A stretch of DNA of 64,000 nt, taken from Streptococcus sanguinis (GTDB lineage Bacteria; Bacillota; Bacilli; Lactobacillales; Streptococcaceae). The DNA is taken from positions 98,605-162,604 of the forward strand of contig NZ_JAKUVC010000001.1 in assembly GCF_026781265.1 (NCBI RefSeq), read 5' to 3'. The position numbers and the translations under genes are program-made. The notes under the pieces are model-generated. The model had not been told where the DNA came from. It saw only the letters and a list, made by a program, of their open reading frames with translations, and did no database searches. This document shows positions 1 through 9,115 of this stretch, piece by piece (position 1 is the stretch's first letter; each line of letters begins with the position of its first letter).

Positions 1-1257
1 AATAATACCAGAACCATAATTTTTGAGCTGAGCCGCATTGACCTGAATCTCTTCATCTGACAGTTGGTAACCTTCTGGTGCCTTGGTTTCCTTAATCAGA
101 TAATGCTCCTTAATCAAGTTGCTGAAAGAAGCAATCCCGTTAGCATCGCTAGTTGCTTTTTGAACAATTGTCACACCATCTTCATCGTACAATGTGAATT
201 CAGCACCTGCTAAGGCTTTACCAGCTTCATCTTTCTTAGTCACCTGCACACCATAGACATCCCCATGTGCATAGCCGTTCGCACGTTGGTAGCGGACAGC
301 AACTGATGATTTTTGCTCTTCAATATTATCTGCTCGCATAATTGCTTCGTTCGGGAAGACTGTTCCATCAGCCGGAACTGTAGGGAAGTTAACACGATAG
401 CGAACATAGAAGCCTTCATTGGCACCGATATGCCCCATGTTAATGGTAAAGGAACGCTTGTCAGCAGCAAGATTAATCGTATAATTTGCTGTCACATCCT
501 CGCGTTGCTGACTTAGCCGATAAGAGTTATCAGCTGGGTCAACAACCCATGAACCTTTAAGAATTTGGAAGCTGTTAAGATCAATTTCTCCGGTATTAAA
601 GCCCAGAGTATCTGAAATAACAACATTATCCAGTTCTTGATTTTGTTGGTTGATATTCAGACTGTAAGTAATGCTCTTGATATTATCCGCATTATTCCAG
701 CCATATTTTATGAAAGTATAAGGAGTTGCTTGGCCAGGAAGACCTTTGTAGTCAATTTTTCCATATTCGACAATCTTCTTGCCAACGATAAGTTTCAGAG
801 GGATTGAGCCTTTATCTCTGGCTACTGTATGATCAACGCGAGCCAAGAGATGAACTTTCCCTTCAATATAAGAGCGAGTCAGGACATAGTCTGTATAAGT
901 CAGTGTAAGCTGTTTAGAGCTTGCATCAACCACAGCTGTCGCTACGAGATTTCCGTCATCATCTTTGACTTCAAAATCAGCTCCCTCCAAGGCAAACTCA
1001 GCAGGAAGTCCAATGGTCGTAGTATCTCCTGGCTGAACCTTACCATAATTGAAGGCAAAATTTGCGTCAATTTGGAATTTTTCCCAAGGGGAGAGGCCAT
1101 CAGTCAATTCTTCACCCTTTTGATTGTAAACATTTACTGACGTGATAACATCGTCTACCGTGTTGGCTCTGGCAGATTGACTGCTAGAAAACAGGCTAAA
1201 GAGAAGCACAAAGGCTACTGAGAAAAAGCGCGCAATAGTATGAGATATTTTTTTCAT
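1..1257 (-). CDS. Cna-type collagen-binding cell-wall adhesin, N-terminal part
   Basis: Open from an ATG at 1257 to the window edge (419 codons visible, no stop), so the gene is partial and its C-terminus, including any LPXTG anchor, lies outside. Residues 1-32 form a Sec signal peptide with a basic start (MKKISHTIARFF) and a hydrophobic core ending near SARA. The next ~300 residues have the beta-rich composition of the Cna/FctA-type adhesin (N1-N2) modules. From about residue 335 a CnaB repeat begins (VQVTKKDEAGKALAGAEFTL), ending in the typical YLIKETKAPEGYQ stretch; such domains usually carry Lys-Asn isopeptide bonds. By family it should be exported and bind collagen or a related host matrix protein. 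It lies downstream of groEL in the same direction but is separated by a strong terminator. Ligand specificity is inferred from family only. Confidence 0.88.
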   Translation of the reverse strand, partial: MKKISHTIARFFSVAFVLLFSLFSSSQSARANTVDDVITSVNVYNQKGEELTDGLSPWEKFQIDANFAFNYGKVQPGDTTTIGLPAEFALEGADFEVKDDDGNLVATAVVDASSKQLTLTYTDYVLTRSYIEGKVHLLARVDHTVARDKGSIPLKLIVGKKIVEYGKIDYKGLPGQATPYTFIKYGWNNADNIKSITYSLNINQQNQELDNVVISDTLGFNTGEIDLNSFQILKGSWVVDPADNSYRLSQQREDVTANYTINLAADKRSFTINMGHIGANEGFYVRYRVNFPTVPADGTVFPNEAIMRADNIEEQKSSVAVRYQRANGYAHGDVYGVQVTKKDEAGKALAGAEFTLYDEDGVTIVQKATSDANGIASFSNLIKEHYLIKETKAPEGYQLSDEEIQVNAAQLKNYGSGII

Positions 1258-1724
1258 AAATAATCCCTCCATTTTTCCTTTTTTCCTTTTTACTGAACAT
1301 GTAAAAAACATTAAGATTTCTTTACATTTCCAATTTACTACATATATTAGACTAGCATACGATTGACCTTAAGTCAACTAATTACCTTAACCGGTTCCGG
1401 TTTGGTACACAGGTTGTAAACCAGTTTATTTCTCCAAAAACCTTGTCATATAGGAGTTGGAAACAGTTTCATTCGTCACTTTTTTGTATTCTTTGAAACA
1501 AAATTGTAATATTTGACAACCTAATAAATGAACAAACATTGATAATATGACTACAAAATTAATCATATATATAAATATATTTTGACAATAAACATAAGTA
1601 TGAAAGCTTCGGACAAGACTTGTTATAATCAAAAAAACTGAACAAATCTGCTCAGTTTTTTGTTTGGTAAATATAAGCTAAAGATTATATCTAATTTATA
1701 CGAATATATAATCCTACTATTTTT
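1258..1724. other. Intergenic region between groEL and the adhesin gene
   Basis: AT-rich spacer with no convincing gene. It holds the groEL terminator (1632-1661). About 105-145 bp before the adhesin start lie two dyads: TTGACCTTAAGTCAA at 1363-1377 (5-bp arms) and AACCGGTTCCGGTT at 1389-1402 (6-bp arms). On the minus strand the first dyad contains TTGACT, a possible -35, with only a weak TAGTCT -10 at 1349-1354. A 68-codon minus-strand frame at 1426-1632 lacks a good ribosome site and family features, so I do not call it a gene. Confidence 0.5.
1632..1661 (-). terminator. Intrinsic terminator after groEL
   Basis: Perfect 10-bp stem AAAAAACTGA / TCAGTTTTTT with a 10-nt loop; A and T tracts on both sides make it potentially bidirectional. 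It separates groESL from the downstream adhesin gene. Confidence 0.85.
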
Positions 1725-3652
<1,928 letters not shown>

Positions 3653-3676
3653 GGTTTTCCTCCAAAGATTGAATTT

Positions 3677-3703
3677 TTAGCACTCTAAACTATCGAGTGC
3701 TAA
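3677..3703 (-). promoter_or_regulatory. CIRCE operator for HrcA
   Basis: Perfect consensus inverted repeat TTAGCACTC - 9 nt - GAGTGCTAA, located between the groES promoter and start codon. HrcA binds this element and represses groESL when not heat-stressed (established for Firmicutes). Confidence 0.98.
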
Positions 3704-3715
3704 TCTATAGTTATT

Positions 3716-3743
3716 ATTTTATCACTTGGTCAGAAATAGTCAA
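3716..3743 (-). promoter_or_regulatory. groESL sigma-A promoter
   Basis: Minus-strand TTGACT (3738-3743), 16-bp spacer, TAAAAT (3716-3721). The CIRCE lies immediately downstream, over the expected start point, as expected for HrcA repression. Confidence 0.8.
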
Positions 3744-3804
3744 GAAAAAAACCGGCTAGATGAAAGAAAAATTTTATTTTTTTCTTCACTGCCTCCTAAA
3801 GTCA

Positions 3805-3845
3805 AAGAAAAAAACAAGTCCGAGCTAAAATCCTCTCAGACTTGT
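3805..3845 (-). terminator. Terminator of the lev PTS operon
   Basis: Minus-strand stem ACAAGTCTGAG / CTCGGACTTGT (one G-U pair), 10-nt loop, followed by TTTTTTTC. Lies just after the small membrane-protein gene that closes the PTS operon. Confidence 0.9.
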
Positions 3846-3859
3846 CTTTAGGGGAATGT

Positions 3860-4150
3860 CTATCTTGCAAGTTGTAGTTTTACTTCAAAATCATCAATCA
3901 CTTTTTGCAGATTTAGGCGCCCTCTATAGATGCCATAGCCAAATACGAGCATGGCTAAAATCCCCAATAGAGCTAGGACGATTCCTGCAATCAGTGCTAG
4001 GAGATTGGTCTCATGAAAGAGATAAATCAGAACAAGACCGATGCTGGCAATGGCAAAGAAGAGACTGAACCAGCGTCCTAGATTTTCAATCATATGCTTC
4101 TGGTAGTGAATTTCTGTTTCATAACCTTGAATCAATTCTTGTTCTGTCAT
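3860..4150 (-). CDS. Small membrane protein, last gene of the lev PTS operon
   Basis: 96 residues from the ATG at 4150, which has GGAG seven bases upstream; an upstream in-frame start would add 11 residues but lacks a ribosome site. The N-terminus (MTEQELIQGYETEIHYQKHM) is hydrophilic, followed by two membrane helices (about residues 27-47 and 51-73) and a basic amphipathic tail. I do not recognise a named domain. Position after EIID is that of levX in streptococcal lev operons, but I cannot show homology. The 94-nt gap after EIID and the shared terminator suggest co-transcription. Function unknown. Confidence 0.75.
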   Translation of the reverse strand: MTEQELIQGYETEIHYQKHMIENLGRWFSLFFAIASIGLVLIYLFHETNLLALIAGIVLALLGILAMLVFGYGIYRGRLNLQKVIDDFEVKLQLAR

Positions 4151-4244
4151 AATCTTCTCCGTTCTTTCTTTTACTCTGCTCAAACAAATTTATACTAGAC
4201 GAGCAGCAAATCGGACTTACTGCCAGCCTAAAATTGAGCGAGAA

Positions 4245-5081
4245 TTAGTATTTCAGTTGAGGGTCAAAGATGCCAAGCGCTACACCAATCAAAGCAATGA
4301 CAACCAAGAGGAGCATAACGAGGTTTGGTGATACCTTTTTCTTGGCCATCAGCCACCAGCAAAGAGTGATAAAGCCAGCTGTTAAGAGACCTGGATAAAC
4401 ACCGTCAATTTTTTCTTGTAGCTTCAAGAAGGCTTCGCCATCAGCATTTTTCAGCTCTAATGAAGTCGTTACAGATACCCAAGTTGCAGCAACTGCCCCG
4501 ATAACCATACCACCAATGACACTGATTGCCTTACGAAGGGCCTGTCCTTTAGGTCCTACAAGGAATTCTACCGCCTTGTCCCCTAATTCATAGCCTTTGA
4601 AGTAGGCAAAGCGCATACCGCCATAGATGAGAACATTCCAGACAAGGATGTAGAAGAGAGCCCCGATAGGATTTCCACCTTTCGAGAGGCCAAGGGCAAT
4701 CCCCAGCAGAACCGGAATCAAAGTTCCAACCACCAAAGAGTCACCGATACCCGCAATAGGTCCCATGAGACCGGCACGCATACCATTGATGGTTTCGCCA
4801 TCAACAGCATCACCATTGGCACGCGCTTCTTCCAAACCAGCTGTAATCCCCACTACCAAAGCTCCGAGCTGAGGTTCTGTGTTGAAGAAAGCTGTATAAG
4901 TCTGCATAGCTTCTTTCTGCTGTGCTTTGTCTTTATAGAGTTCTTCCACGATTGGCAGCATAGAGGTCAAGTAGCCGAAAGTCTGCATGTGCTCTTGGGA
5001 GAAGCAAGTCAAATGACCATAGTACCAATGGTGGAATGATTTCGCTAAAGTCTTTTTAGTTATTTTCTTTCTTTCAGCCAT
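4245..5081 (-). CDS. levG: Mannose/fructose-family PTS, membrane subunit EIID
   Basis: 278 residues starting MAERKKITKKTLAKSFHHWY at the ATG at 5081, preceded by a strong AGGAGG; the longer upstream reading is rejected because it would overlap EIIC and lacks a ribosome site. Family landmarks: FHHWYYGHLTCFSQEHMQTFG near the N-terminus, GPIAGIGDSLVVGTLIPVLLGIALGLS mid-protein, and several C-terminal membrane helices. EIID and EIIC together form the translocation channel of mannose-family PTS transporters. The start follows the EIIC stop by one base, implying translational coupling. Substrate (mannose, fructose or glucose-type hexose) is inferred from the adjacent sensor system. Confidence 0.95.
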   Translation of the reverse strand: MAERKKITKKTLAKSFHHWYYGHLTCFSQEHMQTFGYLTSMLPIVEELYKDKAQQKEAMQTYTAFFNTEPQLGALVVGITAGLEEARANGDAVDGETINGMRAGLMGPIAGIGDSLVVGTLIPVLLGIALGLSKGGNPIGALFYILVWNVLIYGGMRFAYFKGYELGDKAVEFLVGPKGQALRKAISVIGGMVIGAVAATWVSVTTSLELKNADGEAFLKLQEKIDGVYPGLLTAGFITLCWWLMAKKKVSPNLVMLLLVVIALIGVALGIFDPQLKY

Positions 5082-5082
5082 C

Positions 5083-5928
5083 TTAGATATCCTCCTCATC
5101 GTCATCAAAGTCAGCCCCACCAGCCGGCGCGGTCACACGAGCTGATTTGATTACTTCCAATTCATAGTAAATTACTGCAAAAATCAATGAAACAACTGCA
5201 CTGGCAACCAAATTAAGACCAAGTGACTTCGCCAGAGTGAAGCCCACAAAGAATGGGATAAAGTCAGCAGCCTTGGTAACGATTTGTTTCAAAAGAATAG
5301 CAATACCGACACATGGAAGAAGAGCTCCGACTGTAAAGAGGGATTTCATGATGAAGCCATCCATTGGCAGGTGGGTCTTCATCAGTTCAACCATATTGGG
5401 ACCAAACTTCGTGATAATCATGGTTGGAAGGAAAGAGAAGACAAAGTGGGAAATCCAAGGATAGACCCAGTCAACAGCGTAAAGCTTTTTGAATTCGCCT
5501 TTTTCAACAGCTTTCCAGCCAATGTGCTGCCAAAGCAAGTTTGTAGTGGCTGTTCCATAGAAGAGAACTGTACCGATAGTACCAACTGCTGCTCCGATTG
5601 GTGCAGCTGCTGCAGCGATAGCAGATTCAGACGTGATTCCTTTAGAGTGAACAAACAAGATTGCGAGAGGAATCCCAATGTAAGAGATCGCCCGCACGTC
5701 AGCGGAAACTGTTCCACCTGGTGTTACCAGAGCGATATAGAGGACCTGAAGGGCTACCCCAACCATAATACCTGTTTTTAAATCTCCAAGAATCAACCCG
5801 CTAATCAAACCTCCGACCAGAGGACGTCCCAGAGTGTAGTTACCAATACTAGAACCACCCATACCAGGCATAGAAGCTAAACTAGCAAATAGACCCAGCA
5901 AAGCGGCTTGCAGCCAAGAAATTGTCAT
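5083..5928 (-). CDS. levF: Mannose/fructose-family PTS, membrane subunit EIIC
   Basis: 281 residues, mostly hydrophobic with about 8-10 membrane segments. The N-terminal region MTISWLQAALLGLFASLASMPG and the glycine-rich GRPLVGGLISGLILGDLKTG match the EIIC family (mannose-sorbose PTS). The tail ends in an acidic cluster (DFDDDEEDI); an equally acidic end occurs on the EIIA protein of this operon. The protein forms the sugar-binding part of the membrane transporter with EIID. It lies 27 nt after EIIB and is followed at once by EIID. Confidence 0.95.
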   Translation of the reverse strand: MTISWLQAALLGLFASLASMPGMGGSSIGNYTLGRPLVGGLISGLILGDLKTGIMVGVALQVLYIALVTPGGTVSADVRAISYIGIPLAILFVHSKGITSESAIAAAAAPIGAAVGTIGTVLFYGTATTNLLWQHIGWKAVEKGEFKKLYAVDWVYPWISHFVFSFLPTMIITKFGPNMVELMKTHLPMDGFIMKSLFTVGALLPCVGIAILLKQIVTKAADFIPFFVGFTLAKSLGLNLVASAVVSLIFAVIYYELEVIKSARVTAPAGGADFDDDEEDI

Positions 5929-5955
5929 AATAGACTCTCCTTTTCATTATTGTAA

Positions 5956-6450
5956 TTAAAAACCAAATTTAGACTTGAAATCGCTCCAGTAACCGATGGA
6001 AACATCTGGTAAGAGCTGGAATTTGACTTTGTAGCCAGCTTTTTCGATTGCCTCAATCGCTTCTGCTTCTTCTTGTGTGATGGACTGGTTGTTGCCCAGC
6101 TTAACAGCTCCCGGACGGTCATTAGCAGGACCGACGATAATTTCCTTAACATCCCCAGGTACAAAACCTTGGTCCACTAGGATTTCCTTCATATCTACAG
6201 GATTTTTCGTAATGAGGAAATAGCGACTGTCTGACTCGGTGACCTTGCCTGATTTTTCCTTGAAGGCTTCCTTGGTCCAAACAAAAGTCTTCTTGTCAGA
6301 AGCTCCCTTGTAGGCCTGAATCAAAACCTTGTTTCCTGCTGCTGCATTATTAACTGCAATCAAGCCATCACAAGGGTATTCCTTAGCCCAGCGGGTGACT
6401 GTTTGACCGTGGATCATGCGGTCGTCAATCCGTACAAATGATACTGTCAT
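5956..6450 (-). CDS. levE: Mannose/fructose-family PTS, EIIB phosphotransfer protein
   Basis: 164 residues, normal for a free-standing mannose-family EIIB. The phosphorylation-site motif IDDRMIHGQTVTRWAKE is present, with His14 as the residue that accepts phosphate from EIIA. It is cytoplasmic and passes phosphate to the incoming sugar at EIIC/EIID. The gene lies between EIIA (43 nt upstream) and EIIC (27 nt downstream). Separate EIIA and EIIB genes distinguish this lev-type operon from manLMN, where EIIA and EIIB are fused. Confidence 0.96.
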   Translation of the reverse strand: MTVSFVRIDDRMIHGQTVTRWAKEYPCDGLIAVNNAAAGNKVLIQAYKGASDKKTFVWTKEAFKEKSGKVTESDSRYFLITKNPVDMKEILVDQGFVPGDVKEIIVGPANDRPGAVKLGNNQSITQEEAEAIEAIEKAGYKVKFQLLPDVSIGYWSDFKSKFGF

Positions 6451-6493
6451 CTTTAAAATCTCCTTTTATCTTTTATAATGTATGGCGGAAGCA

Positions 6494-6931
6494 CTAAATA
6501 TCGTCTTCATCTTCGTCAGCTGCATCGCTTACGACTTCAAATTCCTGCAGAGCAGCTGTGGCCTCGGAAAGGATAGCCTGAGCCAGTTCTTTTCCGTCTA
6601 AGATGTCTTTCATAACTAAGCCAGTCAGTCCCATGGTCAAGTTTAAGCCACCTAAGATAACTGCTGAGTCGAGCTTACCCATGTCAGCTAAGACGCTAGC
6701 TGCTGTCGTCAGAGGACTGCCTCCTACAATATCAGCCAGAACTAAGACACTGTCATCAGCGCTTAAGCCAGCCAAGGCCTGAGTAAAATCAACTGCAAAA
6801 TCATCAACTGACTTGCCTTCCTGAAGACCGACCGCAATCACCTGATCTGTCTTGTCTCCGGCAAACATCTTCAAGGAACTGTGCACGCCTGCAGCCAGTC
6901 CCCCATGGCTGACCAGTACAAGGTATTTCAT
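6494..6931 (-). CDS. levD: Mannose/fructose-family PTS, EIIA phosphotransfer protein
   Basis: 145 residues. The start MKYLVLVSHGGLAAG carries the active histidine (His9) of mannose-family EIIA, and VLADIVGGSPLTTA is the conserved second motif. The C-terminus is strongly acidic (DAADEDEDDI). It receives phosphate from HPr and transfers it to EIIB. First gene of the PTS operon, with a purine-rich AAGGAGGCAGGAAAG ribosome site. In S. mutans LevD also feeds back on the LevQRST sensor; whether that holds here is not visible in sequence. Confidence 0.96.
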   Translation of the reverse strand: MKYLVLVSHGGLAAGVHSSLKMFAGDKTDQVIAVGLQEGKSVDDFAVDFTQALAGLSADDSVLVLADIVGGSPLTTAASVLADMGKLDSAVILGGLNLTMGLTGLVMKDILDGKELAQAILSEATAALQEFEVVSDAADEDEDDI

Positions 6932-7007
6932 CTTTCCTGCCTCCTTTATCCTTCGACTTCTTAGCCCAGTCAGGCTTTAAATGACGAAGGATTTATTGAT
7001 GATTTTA

Positions 7008-7034
7008 TTGTACAAGGTTTGTAACCGATTTCAT
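7008..7034 (-). promoter_or_regulatory. levD promoter overlapped by a cre site
   Basis: A -10 TACAAT (7008-7013) has only a poor -35 (ATGAAA, 7029-7034) at 17 bp, as expected for an activator-dependent promoter. The spacer and -35 coincide with a catabolite-responsive element, ATGAAATCGGTTACA on the minus strand, which fully fits WTGNAANCGNWNNCW; the plus strand (7019-7033) fits as well. CcpA bound here would block RNA polymerase, giving glucose repression of the PTS operon (inference). Confidence 0.75.
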
Positions 7035-7039
7035 ATTGT

Positions 7040-7095
7040 CAAATGTCATTTTGCAAAGATGACATTTGTTAGGAAAAATATGACATTTGTCATAT
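7040..7095. promoter_or_regulatory. Repeated operator motifs upstream of levD
   Basis: Three copies of the decamer ATGACATTTG occur: reverse orientation at 7040-7049, forward at 7059-7068 and 7080-7089. The last sits in a larger dyad, ATATGACA-TT-TGTCATAT (7078-7095). The two forward copies are 21 bp apart, two helical turns, just upstream of a promoter with a weak -35. This is the expected geometry for an activating response regulator; the adjacent NarL-type regulator is the obvious candidate (inference). Confidence 0.7.
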
Positions 7096-7134
7096 TGGTC
7101 TAGGCAGTTGTACTTTTTTCTGACTTAATTGGCA

Positions 7135-7166
7135 ATAAAAAAGAAAGCAGGTTATTTTCCGCTTTC
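7135..7166 (-). terminator. Terminator between the sensor operon and the PTS operon
   Basis: Minus-strand stem GAAAGC/GCTTTC extended by GG/CC around an AAAATAA loop, followed by TTTTTTATT. It overlaps the last codons of the sugar-binding-protein gene and separates the sensing genes from the regulated PTS genes. Confidence 0.75.
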
Positions 7167-8435
7167 TATTTCTCTTTGAATGCTCGGCAAGGCACTATCA
7201 ATCTCTTGATTCTGCATAGCATTTTGAATCAGATAGTCCATCCGATCCATTGTATGACGGTCTACTTCCAGACTAATGTCAATGATGGAGCGATTCATCA
7301 TGTGGTCTAGCCTCTCAGAAGTCAAGGAATCCAAACCAAAATCATCAGCCTGTAAGATTTCTCTAGCCTGTTTACTTTTCACCACAGATGCTAAAACTGA
7401 GGTCCCCTGCGATTTTTCAAATAAGGCCTGCTGGCTTTCTTTATCCTGTGACAGTAAGAGCATAAATTCCCAAGCCAGCTTCTCTTGCTTGGTATTGGAA
7501 GACATGGCAAAGAGCGAGGTCTTAACCTGTGTTCCCATCACTTGGCTATTGGCTGTCGGCATGGGGATACAGGTCCAAGAAAAGCTAGAATACTTGGCAA
7601 CATGGTAAGGGTAAGGCTTGTAGGTCCGATACTGGGCCAGACTCATAGGATAGAAGGCTACCCGCCCTTCATCAAAATCATTAGAAGTCACCTTATAATG
7701 CTGGCTGAGCATGTCTAGCTTGCTCATAAAGGCCAAGGCTTGGTGCATCTCTGAGCTGTCTACATTGATACCGGATTTATCGGTAAGATGGCCGCCGTAA
7801 GCTACCAGAGCCTGCTGCCAAGTGTAATCCGTAATACCGTACTGATCCACCACACCATCGCCATTGGTATCCTTGGTTACTTTCTTGCAAATCTCATAGA
7901 AATCCGCTAGGGTCCAACCTGACTCAGGAATGCTAATTCCTTCTTTTTCAAGCAGGTCTTTATTGACACACATCATGATAGGATTGCTCTCAACTGGAAG
8001 GGCATAGCTGACTCCCTGATATTGTCCAGCTTCATAAGCCACCGGATAAAAAGCCTTTCGTTCATCATCCGTTAGGAGGGTATCCAAGGATTTGAGCGCG
8101 CCAGTCGAAGCCAACATGTTAAAGTCGTTTTCTGGTACCATAAAGAGATCTGGCTGCTCGCCTTTCAAGACTTGCTCTGCCAGCCAGTCAGCATAATCAT
8201 CCTTAGGAATCCCGCTTTCGTAGACGACCTTGACATGAGGATGCGTCTTTTCAAATTGTTTAATCATGCTGTCCAAGACCTTGTTTTCGCGGCTGTTTGG
8301 TACATCCCAGCTAGAGCCAGCATAGACACCGATACGCAGGACTTTTTCCTGAGCAGAAGCCCAAAAGACAAAAGCCAGAGCAACAGATATGATCAGGACA
8401 ACCAGCAGGGCCAAATGTCTTAGTCTCCACTTCAT
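7152..8435 (-). CDS. Membrane-anchored extracellular sugar-binding protein (LevQ/LevT type)
   Basis: 427 residues. An uncleaved-looking N-terminal membrane helix (about residues 7-27, LALLVVLIISVALAFVFWAS) is followed by a solute-binding-protein fold of ABC family 1 (FEKTHPHVKVVYESGIPKDDY, GEQPDLFMVPENDFNML, GYALPVESNPIMMCVNK-type segments). There is no lipobox cysteine, and no ABC permease or ATPase gene is next to it, so it likely serves in sensing rather than uptake. It overlaps the response-regulator gene by 4 nt. Together with the other binding protein, the kinase and the regulator it matches the four-component LevQRST system of S. mutans. I cannot decide which of the two binding proteins corresponds to LevQ and which to LevT. 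Confidence 0.85.
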   Translation of the reverse strand: MKWRLRHLALLVVLIISVALAFVFWASAQEKVLRIGVYAGSSWDVPNSRENKVLDSMIKQFEKTHPHVKVVYESGIPKDDYADWLAEQVLKGEQPDLFMVPENDFNMLASTGALKSLDTLLTDDERKAFYPVAYEAGQYQGVSYALPVESNPIMMCVNKDLLEKEGISIPESGWTLADFYEICKKVTKDTNGDGVVDQYGITDYTWQQALVAYGGHLTDKSGINVDSSEMHQALAFMSKLDMLSQHYKVTSNDFDEGRVAFYPMSLAQYRTYKPYPYHVAKYSSFSWTCIPMPTANSQVMGTQVKTSLFAMSSNTKQEKLAWEFMLLLSQDKESQQALFEKSQGTSVLASVVKSKQAREILQADDFGLDSLTSERLDHMMNRSIIDISLEVDRHTMDRMDYLIQNAMQNQEIDSALPSIQREIESGK

Positions 8436-9115
8436 TTGTCACTTTCCTTACTAAAATCTCTCTGGGTGACTCCGGTCTGCACAGCCCAGATAGCCAGCTG
8501 GGTTCTGTCGCGCAAGTTGAGCTTGGCTAGGATGCCTGACAGGTAATTTCGGACTGTCCCTTCTGATAGAAAGAGCTTGGCAGCAATTTCTTTATTGGAA
8601 ATCCCAAAGCCAATCTGCTGAATAATCTTCCACTCCGTCCTGCTCATGTCCTCTATATTTTCTTCCGTCACTGTGATAGCAAAGTTGGACTGGGCCATCT
8701 GTGAAAAAATTTTGAAGACCTTGGTGGCAATATTGGGATTGATCATAGCTCCGCCTCGATAGACTGTCTGAATGGCTTCGTGAAGCTCTTCTGTCGAAAC
8801 CCCTTTGAGAATATAGCCAGACGCGCCGTATTTGAGAGCCGAGAAGATAAAGTCATCATCGTCAAAGGTCGTCAGGATGATAATCTTAACATCCGTATAC
8901 TGCTCCTTGACAGCCTTGGTACAGAGAACACCGTCCATGACTGGCATACGAATGTCCATCAAAATCACATCTGGGCGCACCCGATGAAGCTTTTCCAGCA
9001 CTTCCTTGCCGTCTCCAACTGTCCCGACAACCTCAATATCAGCGTGGGCTGACAGGATGATTTGCAGAGACTCACGAATCAAGGCCTGATCATCTGCTAT
9101 TAAAACTTTAATCAT
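8432..9115 (-). CDS. levR: NarL-family response regulator, lev system
   Basis: 227 residues. An N-terminal receiver domain has the acidic pair D8-D9, phospho-acceptor D54 in ILMDIRMPVMDG, the threonine of ILTTFDDDDF and a lysine in YILKGVSTEEL. The C-terminal LuxR-type helix-turn-helix (about 160-215) contains GISNKEIAAKLFLSEGTVRNYL. It is the cytoplasmic DNA-binding partner of the adjacent kinase, whose gene it overlaps by 8 nt. The likely target is the repeat cluster upstream of levD (7040-7095). The gene name rests on operon equivalence with S. mutans lev genes and is less certain than the family. Confidence 0.93.
   Translation of the reverse strand: MIKVLIADDQALIRESLQIILSAHADIEVVGTVGDGKEVLEKLHRVRPDVILMDIRMPVMDGVLCTKAVKEQYTDVKIIILTTFDDDDFIFSALKYGASGYILKGVSTEELHEAIQTVYRGGAMINPNIATKVFKIFSQMAQSNFAITVTEENIEDMSRTEWKIIQQIGFGISNKEIAAKLFLSEGTVRNYLSGILAKLNLRDRTQLAIWAVQTGVTQRDFSKESDK

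Noticed and set aside
1426..1632. 68-codon minus-strand frame upstream of the adhesin gene
   Set aside because: No ribosome site, cysteine/aromatic-rich composition without a pattern, and it abuts the groEL terminator.
1699..1706. Perfect cin-box TACGAATA on the plus strand after groEL
   Set aside because: It points into the 3' end of groEL on the opposite strand, with no T-tract and no plus-strand gene downstream; taken as chance in AT-rich DNA.
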